Positions 58,001 through 64,000 of a stretch of DNA of 64,000 bases are shown in pieces. Below the pieces are notes generated by a model, which saw only the letters and a program-made list of their open reading frames with translations, was not told where the DNA came from and did not search any database. Within the stretch, counting starts at the first letter, position 1. The number at the start of each line of letters is the position of its first letter. Origin of the DNA: Codonopsis lanceolata (taxonomy: Eukaryota > Streptophyta > Magnoliopsida > Asterales > Campanulaceae); NCBI GenBank assembly GCA_013146195.2, contig CM028379.1, positions 159,742,437 to 159,806,436 of the forward strand, written 5' to 3'. The translations under genes were made by a program, and so were the position numbers.

Positions 58001-60283
58001 AGTCGGCATTACTCCACTCTTGCTAACCCAACTATCCCTAAGTGTCAACCCCAACTTATATGATAATCCCACCCTCTAGGATTCACACATATTTGAAGGC
58101 ACTAAGTTGGAAAGAAGAGAACACTCAGAAAGACTCGGAGAAGGAAACAAGTGATTATTGATGTCTCCAAAGTGTCTTGCTACAAATGAGGTATCACCTA
58201 TTTATAGGCTTTTACACCTCAATCCATAAACTTCTAGAATGATCTATACAAGTCTAAGATATTCCTAACATATCCTAGCATTCTACTATATTCTAGTACA
58301 CTCTACTATACACAAGAGAATTCTAGTAACTTCTAGAACATTCTAGAGTAGTCTAGGACAAACTAGAGGACTCCGGAAGACTAGTAACTTCTAGAACATT
58401 CCAGAGTACTATGACAAACTAGAGGACTCCGACAAACTCCGCACGTGTTACAACTTGCACGTAGTAAACCTCTTAAATAGGTGCGGGACATGAAAATATG
58501 GACCACAAAGTAGTTACTCAACAATTTCTGATTTAAGGACAACAGTAGTCAACAGAGCACAGCAGATTGGTGAAATCACCAAAGTCCATCCATATTGCCT
58601 GTCAGTCAAAGTTTGTCTTTAAAGAATAAGAATAACCATAAGCTATGTACTGAGAACTATGAATAAGCAGAAAACTCCATAATAAGTACAGTGAATAAGC
58701 ATAGAACTAAAAATAACTACAACAACAAGAGCTTCTTCAAAGCATCACATATTTGCATATTGGATTGTGTGCAACGGCAATTGACGGTCAAGAATGGATG
58801 AAAGATAACATGTATAAAACAGCCAAAACATCTACAGCAGAATGGAACTTGAAAAATGTGCTTTAATCTCAACATGAAACAGAAATAGGTATACCTGTGA
58901 CACAGGTTTAGCCGGGAAGCATTCCATTGTTCCATTGCGACTAAATGCAGTTGAACTGCCTTTAGCTTGTCAAGAAGGTTAACATTGCTGTCTTGGGATT
59001 CAGCATTCTGAGAGTGATCTGGTCCTAATTGTATCGGGGAAGTAACAGCTTCCTTTGCAGGTTCTTCTAAACTCCTATCACTCTCGTAAGAGATGAGCAA
59101 TGATGGATCGTCAGCGTAAGCACCTAAACCTGTTTTATCAGGTTCATTATTCTCATTTGGAACAGCAGAGACAACAGATGATGGATCAAGGCGTCGTTCC
59201 TGTCTTGTTAAGAATCCAATATTTCTACTCCTAAAAACTGGAGTTTTAATAACAATTCTACGAGGCACGTGAGTGAGCTTCTCAAGTAAGTTGGAGGATG
59301 AGAACTCCGAGGCGTCAGCTGCATGAATGGCCTGCGAATTGGCAAAAAACAGGGAGCATTCACAGACTCGGCAATTAATATTACAACTAAGATAATCCTA
59401 TGTGAGCAGTTCAATGCAACAAAATCAGATACCAAAGAGCTAAGACTTGTTGAGAAACATCGACATAAGCAAGATAGGAACACAATTCAAGACATGTGTT
59501 AGGTTCTGATTGCATAACAAAAAGATATTTTAATATGACAAAACAAAGGTATGGAAAGATTTGAAAGTAAATACAATTGAAGAATCCAATTATCCAAAAA
59601 ACTTGACCTTAACCAAAGGCTTTCTACAACTTCTCTTTCATAAAAAATTAAGCATTCTTTTCATGTAAAGCTAATTAGGTAGGCTGCTAGTGCAGGGCAG
59701 GAGGAGTTGGTGAACAATGTCAACAATATAATACACCTCCAACATGCACAGAAATGACGAAGAATTACAATATAAGGTATAAATTAGCAAACAATTTATT
59801 CTAGGTACTTATACAGAGTGCTATATTACCAAACCCAACTGCAAAGCGAGAGCCATATACTCCCTATGAAAGTGTTCATGTCACAAAACTTATAGAAAAA
59901 AGGGAGTTCTCTTACAAAAACATGAAGAGAGCATTTCCTCTTAGAATCAAAACCCCTCCCCTCGTATTGGAACTATGTTTTATAAGTTTGTCCGTAGGCC
60001 TGACTACGGTTTATCTAGATATTGACACCTAGTAGTGATATTTCCAAATCAAGAAGCAGCCCAGCTCTGACAACCGAAGGCCCAATAATTTTTACTGGAG
60101 AATATACAAAAATGCATTAAGAATGAAATCTAAATCATCACGCAAACATAGAGGGGGGAAAAAGGTAGATGTACAGAAAGTAATCTGAGCATTAATCAGC
60201 ATTACAGTTACAAGTTTAATTACATTATTCAATAGTGCCCCGTGATTGGTGACCAAGCCAAGCGAAACTGCACCTAGCGTCAT
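54963..60283 (-). CDS. PKP4: Plastidial pyruvate kinase-like protein, PKP4-like
   Basis: The minus-strand gene encodes a pyruvate kinase-fold protein (PEP + ADP to pyruvate + ATP if active) resembling Arabidopsis PKP4, probably plastid-targeted. Coding exons: 60283 to about 60212, 59331-58895, 57345-55696 and 55098-54963. Phases match across the last two introns. Motifs: IRINCAHG, MDLAGPKLRTG, VGISFVRDVRD, VVLKIETKDGFEN, MIARGDLAVE and VWATQVLESLVKSGVPTRAE. These keep the Lys of KIE, the Glu/Asp metal ligands and the Thr of ATQ. The N-terminal catalytic motifs differ from the canonical RLNFSHG and DTKGPEIR. The protein ends soon after SCIMLNKGKHIVEAVSTLD, so the usual C-terminal regulatory domain is absent, a known trait of this subfamily. 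Whether it is catalytically competent is open. Confidence 0.88.
55696..57345 (-). CDS. PKP4: PKP4-like main catalytic exon
   Basis: The 1650-bp exon holds most of the kinase A and B domains. The acceptor TTTTCTGTCTTTGCAG|A joins the preceding CACAG to give CHRHYVVSATNL; the donor GGAAGAAG|GTCAGT ends it in GRR. Confidence 0.93.
58199..58206 (-). promoter_or_regulatory. TATA box downstream of heat-shock elements
   Basis: The minus strand reads CCTATAAATAGGTG; about 125 bases separate it from the nearer perfect heat-shock element. Confidence 0.55.
58331..58348. promoter_or_regulatory. Heat-shock element 1
   Basis: TTCTAGAACATTCTAGAG: TTCnnGAAnnTTCnnGA, alternating with exact 2-bp spacing, the binding pattern of trimeric heat-shock factors. 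Confidence 0.65.
58389..58406. promoter_or_regulatory. Heat-shock element 2
   Basis: TTCTAGAACATTCCAGAG has the same TTCnnGAAnnTTC spacing, about 58 bases from the first. Both sit in a local duplication (CTAGTAACTTCTAGAACATT). Confidence 0.65.
58895..59331 (-). CDS. PKP4: PKP4-like N-terminal exon
   Basis: Acceptor CCAATTCGCAG|GCC, reading AIHAADASEFSSSNLLEKLT and PRRIVIKTPVFRSRNIGFLT, then an acidic Ser-rich stretch and LLDKLKAVQLHLVAMEQWNA. Ends NLCHR with donor CACAG|GTATAC. The first 50 residues are basic and Ser-rich, as expected near a plastid transit peptide. Confidence 0.8.
59332..60205 (-). other. PKP4: PKP4-like intron 1
   Basis: Noncoding; a short MITE-like phrase TACTCCCTATGAAAGTGTTC at 59859 faces AAAAAAGGGAGTT at 59905. 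Nothing else recognised. Confidence 0.5.
60206..60283 (-). CDS. PKP4: PKP4-like first coding exon (end uncertain)
   Basis: ATG at 60283 reads MTLGAVSLGLVTNHGALLNN, a plausible transit-peptide start. Possible phase-0 donors follow positions 60224, 60212 and 60206 (all GTAA-type), so the exon end is ambiguous by up to six codons. The acceptor TTTATTTTTGCAG at 60311 precedes a short 5' UTR. Confidence 0.45.
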
Positions 60284-60876
60284 CTACTTCAGGACAGAAT
60301 GAGGTCCAACCTGCAAAAATAAATAAATAAAGAGTAGGTCTCATGTAAGACTGATTCGTAAGAAGGATCACAACTCAACCAACCAATTCAAGATGGGTTG
60401 GGTTAGGAGGATCCGTCTTAAATAAACCGGGGATAAAAATTTGGAACGTAAACAACTCAAACCCAGGTCACCAATCAAAACATTGCGAAAGGAAGTAAAA
60501 CTCCATCAAATTACTATGAAGGAAAAAATTGGTTCGTAAATAGCTTGGGGTTTACTCTCTGATTGCCTGCTGTATCATGGCAACAAACCAAAATATTTGT
60601 AGTACGAAAAAATTCCAAGAAATGAAAATTTTCATGGATTATCAAATATTGAGAAAAACAAATAATTAAATTCTAATAAACAGAAGATAAAATCGCAGTG
60701 CCCCTTATATCAAAGATTTACAAAAGAATCGAGGAGACTAGTTGAACCATAAAATTTAATTAAAATTTTGAAATTTTGAGATGATATATTGCAATTCCAA
60801 GTCACTTACAAATGAAAATCTCAAATCAACACAACAATGATGAAATATAGGGATATAGAAATTTGATTATTAGTAC

Positions 60877-61000
60877 CTTTGCTTCGAAAATGTAGAGAGA
60901 GAGAGCGAGAGAGAGGGAGGGTTTGCAGGGAAAGAGAGGGGAAAGTGGAGATACAGGTAAGAGTGGAGTGTGGAGAACACGTGCCAGATTGACCAGGAAG
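60877..61000 (-). other. PKP4: Probable 5' UTR exon of the PKP4-like gene
   Basis: The minus strand has a CTCTCTCTCTCGCTCTCTCT leader and ends CGAAGCAAAG|GTACTA at 60877, a fair donor. The leader intron would be 60311-60876. The transcription start is not determined. Confidence 0.45.
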
Positions 61001-61342
61001 TCAAACTTACCAGCCAGAATCTTACTACAGTATTTACCTTTTGGGCAATACTAGGATCAATCTTATTTTGCACCAAAATATGGGTATGACATATTCTTAT
61101 TGGTTGGATATTTTGTGAGTTCCAACACTCCAGCCAATGAGAGTGTGCCACAGCACAGAGTACCTATATTTTAATACAAAATAAGAATGACCAAAGCATT
61201 ACCCTTATCTTTTTGGCAAAATCTCTTATTTATTTAGAATTATATACTATAGCAAGAACAACGGTCCAAGATTACTCAAAACTTCCAATAAAAAACTATC
61301 AAACCAAATCAAACTCAAATTAAGTAAGCATGATTTAGTAGA

Positions 61343-62339
61343 GAGTTGCACTATATAACCCCCCCTAACCTATAAGTTGACCCCCCAAATCTAAACTTCC
61401 TAAATTACCCACTTTCATAAGATGACCCCCCCCCCCTACCGCCTCCTCTCTTCCCCACCCCCTACACTGCTTCCTCCCTTCCTCCCCAACCACTTCATTC
61501 TCCCTTCCCCCACACATCATCCACTGTGTTTTCCCTTCCCCCACCATCCACCGCCTTCTCCCTCCTACTGTCCTTCATCTCTCCCTTTCATTGTCTTTCC
61601 CTCTTCCTCTTCCCTTCCTCCAATTCAAACAAAACTCTTATTTTTCCTTTTTTTTCCAGCACCACAAACTGAGTACCTAGCTCACACCTCCAAGCATATC
61701 CCCTCTTCCATGTCTCTTCCTCTCTTTTTTTTTTAAAAAAATTCAATTCAAAGATTGTTCGGCTCTGGTCGACCGAACAAGCCTCATCTGTTCGGCCATA
61801 TGCTACCGAACAACCCTTATATGTTCGGTCATAGGCGGTCGAACAACCTTGTGTTGTTCGGAAACAAGGTTGTTCGGTCACTTATCGCCGAACAGATGGT
61901 AGTCTATGGCCGAACAAATGAGGATTGTTTGGTCGACCAGGGCCAAACAACCCTTGAATTGAATTTTTTAAATAAAAAAGAGGAAGAGACATGGAAGAAG
62001 GGAGATGCTTGGAGGTGTGAGCTAAGAACTCGGTTGGTGGTGCTGGTGATGGAAAGAGTATACTGTGATGGGGGAGGGGGATGAGGCAGTGATGGAATGG
62101 GAATGAAGAAGCATTGGATTGGGGGAGGGAGGAGGCGGTGAGGGGGGAAGGAGGAGGCAGGGATGGGGGTGGAAGGAGGAGGGGTGTGAAGGGAGGAATG
62201 GAAGAGGCGGTGAGGGGGTGGGATGAGAGAAGGCTGTGAAGGAGGGGTAAGTTTGGATGAAGGGAAATGTAACTTATGAATTTTGGGATTGGGGGGGGGG
62301 GGTCAACTTATAGCACTTGGGGGCTATATAGCGTCACCC
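61343..62339. mobile_element. Full-length hairpin (foldback) element, 9-bp TSD
   Basis: The two halves are imperfect reverse complements over almost the whole 997 bp. Outer ends are GCACTATATAACCCCC against GCTATATAGCCCCC. Next comes TATAAGTTGACCCCCC, then a pyrimidine-rich arm against a purine-rich arm. Then CTCACACCTCCAAGCAT pairs with ATGCTTGGAGGTGTGAG, and near the centre CTGGTCGACCGAACAA pairs with TTGTTTGGTCGACCAG. The flanking 9-mers TTTAGTAGA and TTTAGTTGA differ at one base, fitting a Mutator-like duplication. TGTTCGG or its inverse recurs many times. Short frames here are by-products of the low-complexity arms. Confidence 0.75.
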
Positions 62340-62349
62340 TTTAGTTGAT

Positions 62350-62609
62350 TTGAGTATATGTATTATAAAAGAGCTCATGGTCTAACTGGTGACCCTAATT
62401 GAATTACGCTAAACACAACTGACGGTCCAGATTGATTCGTAAGTATGTGAGTTACAAATGAATCATCAGTTATGAGGTTTTGTTTGAATTACTTCATCTA
62501 CAATTATATAGAATTGAATTACCGTCAGTTATGAGTTTTGTTTATCTCGACAATTTATTGAACTGAACGCATACCGACATTATGCCTATGGCACGGGCAC
62601 GTATACTAG
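62350..62609 (+). mobile_element. Short non-autonomous Helitron
   Basis: The 3' end at 62583-62609 has the hairpin TGCC-TAT-GGCA followed by CGGGCACGTATACTAG and then T. A 5'-like sequence with AAAAGAGCTCATGG begins near 62350, but its TC start is not clean. No coding capacity. Confidence 0.55.
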
Positions 62610-64000
62610 TTTAAGTCAAACTAAATCATCCACTCACTTTTTGATTTTATCCCCTTTATGCATTTTTGTAATTCCCAAAATGTTTTTTTGTTTTAATTTT
62701 TTTGTAAAAAATAGTACACATCTTTATTTATAAATAGAGATTTTGTTTGTCTCATTTGGACACCAAGCCAATTTTGAAGATAAAAATATTGGGGTATGTT
62801 AAAAGTGTTGGAATTTCTGCCAATGATTTTTTTGGTTTTGAATCAAGTAAGTATCAAATGTATTATTGCGTTGGTTTTTCATGAGTTGTGTTTGATTTGT
62901 CCCGACTGTTGTACATGCTCTTAGACAAATCAAATTTTTAGAGCCTAGCTTTACTTGTATGTATTTTCTTTAAATTATAATAAAATATGTATATGTTTAA
63001 TAAAGATACTATTTTTGGGATAAACTAAAAAAAATAGAGGGACTATTTTTTGTGTGTAATTGATTACCCACAAAAATTATAGTTTGTTACGAGTTATAAA
63101 CAACATACTCCCTTCGTCTAGGGTAAATGGTCATATTGGACAAAACACAAGGATTAAAAAAATGTAATTAATGATGTGTTGTAAAATATATATATGCATA
63201 TATAAAAAGAGAGGTGCGATTTTTGGAAAGTTTTCCGCCAAAATTCACTTTCCAAAAATGGCAACATTATTATTTTGTTTAGTTGCATTTTTTGCTTTGG
63301 GAATTGAAACATTTTTTTTAATGAAAAACTAATATTAAACAAATGCATTGAACATGTTACCTCTCTTATAATATGAAGGGTTGTTAAGATTGACTTTAAA
63401 ACGAATCTATTGAATATGAAAACACATTAAGTATATTTTGTGATCATGCATATATTTTATAATTTGGTAATTAAAACACAATGGGTGCATAATTTTGAAC
63501 ACTCAACGGTATATAAAATAATATTTACATCCTTGAATAGAATTGAAATAACATAATTTGAATAGATTTTGTGAATTTACATGTTTTTTAAATAAATGTC
63601 TAGAGTAATCTATATTTATACATATATAAAAGGAGAGGAGTAAGTTTTGGAAAGTTCCCGCCAAAAGTGACTTTCTAAATTTTGAAACACTTTTAATTTG
63701 TATATAAGCCACTTTTTGTATTTGAAATTGAAAATAGAAAATGTCATTATTAAGGTTGATTGGATAAATGATTCCAAAACCTCTTCGCCTTCTTATTTAG
63801 TATATTAAGAAAAATATGCATAGTAGAAACATGAGAGATAATAAAACCAATTTTTTTGTCAATTTCTTTACATCAATATCCAGGCTATGAAAAATAAAGA
63901 TGAAATAAAACAACGATTTTGAAACTAAATCATATAAACACACTTTGAAGTAAAACTAATTCACAGACAATCAATTAATAATATTACCAAGATCTGACAA
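62610..64000. other. AT-rich intergenic DNA, no gene seen
   Basis: A duplicated phrase occurs twice about 430 bases apart: AAAGAGAGGTGCGATTTTTGG near 63205 and AAAGGAGAGGAGTAAGTTTTGG near 63630, each followed by AAAGTT-CCGCCAAAA. This suggests a diverged repeat. A MITE-like ACTCCCTTCGTCTAGGG is at 63109. No coding frame is supported. Confidence 0.45.

Larger units (their letters stand above)
57924..58523 (-). mobile_element. LTR-like insertion with heat-shock elements in PKP4-like intron
   Basis: Within the intron 57346-58894 this segment has promoter-like order on the minus strand: repeated TTCTAGAA-type elements (58230-58410), then TATAAATA at 58199-58206, then a transcribed-looking region ending near CCATGACA. 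Candidate termini are TGTTGAGTAACTAC (58523) and CATGACA (57924), but the flanking pentamers do not match, so the boundaries are tentative. No internal retroelement coding is present, so a solo or truncated LTR is most likely. Confidence 0.5.

Noticed and set aside
57915..58535. Firm solo-LTR boundaries with target-site duplication
   Set aside because: Candidate ends give flanks CATAT and ATTTC, which do not match, so only an LTR-like segment is claimed.
61422..62084. Pro/Ser-rich and other frames
   Set aside because: Low-complexity arms of the hairpin element produce them.

Overview
This is nuclear DNA from a flowering plant, most likely a eudicot. It is AT-rich and full of transposons. Two multi-exon genes have plant-type GT-AG introns, and the rest is LTR retrotransposons, hAT, Stowaway and Mutator-like elements, Helitrons, a LINE and SINE-like copies. 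I cannot name the species.

Layout. 1-5640: noncoding LTR-like DNA around a minus-strand Copia gag remnant, with a hAT element at 3806-4957. 5640-8340: degraded DNA with a LysM-receptor-kinase fragment at 6430-6690. 8830-12110: a cluster of foldback elements in alternating orientation, with a repeated CCGCGG-containing motif. 12470-16175: Helitron ends, a 156-bp tandem repeat and a Helitron helicase remnant. 16850-18780: a ~400-bp tandem repeat, one unit of which received a SINE-like copy and a solo LTR. 18877-19933: a hAT element. 22494-25994: Stowaway, a (TA)n block and a deleted Copia element. 26698-33853: a structurally complete but decayed Copia element. 33854-40290: AT-rich intergenic DNA with MITEs.

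Gene 1 (plus strand, 42071-52261) encodes a group I cyclic nucleotide-gated channel of the CNGC1 type in seven coding exons. All splice junctions are readable. The last exon is one base short at about 51852, so this copy as given would stop before the calmodulin-binding helix and IQ motif. Its introns hold two related hAT elements, a nested third one, a LINE and two Stowaway MITEs, most with target-site duplications.

Gene 2 (minus strand, 54963-60283 plus a 5' UTR exon) encodes a plastid-type pyruvate kinase-like protein resembling PKP4, which ends without the usual C-terminal domain. One intron carries an LTR-like segment with two clear heat-shock elements upstream of a TATA box, recalling heat-activated Copia elements.

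The two genes converge tail to tail across about 2.7 kb. I see no operon-like or defence system. The most interesting signals are the channel frameshift, the heat-element LTR, the ~1-kb full-length hairpin element at 61343-62339 and the CCGCGG foldback cluster.
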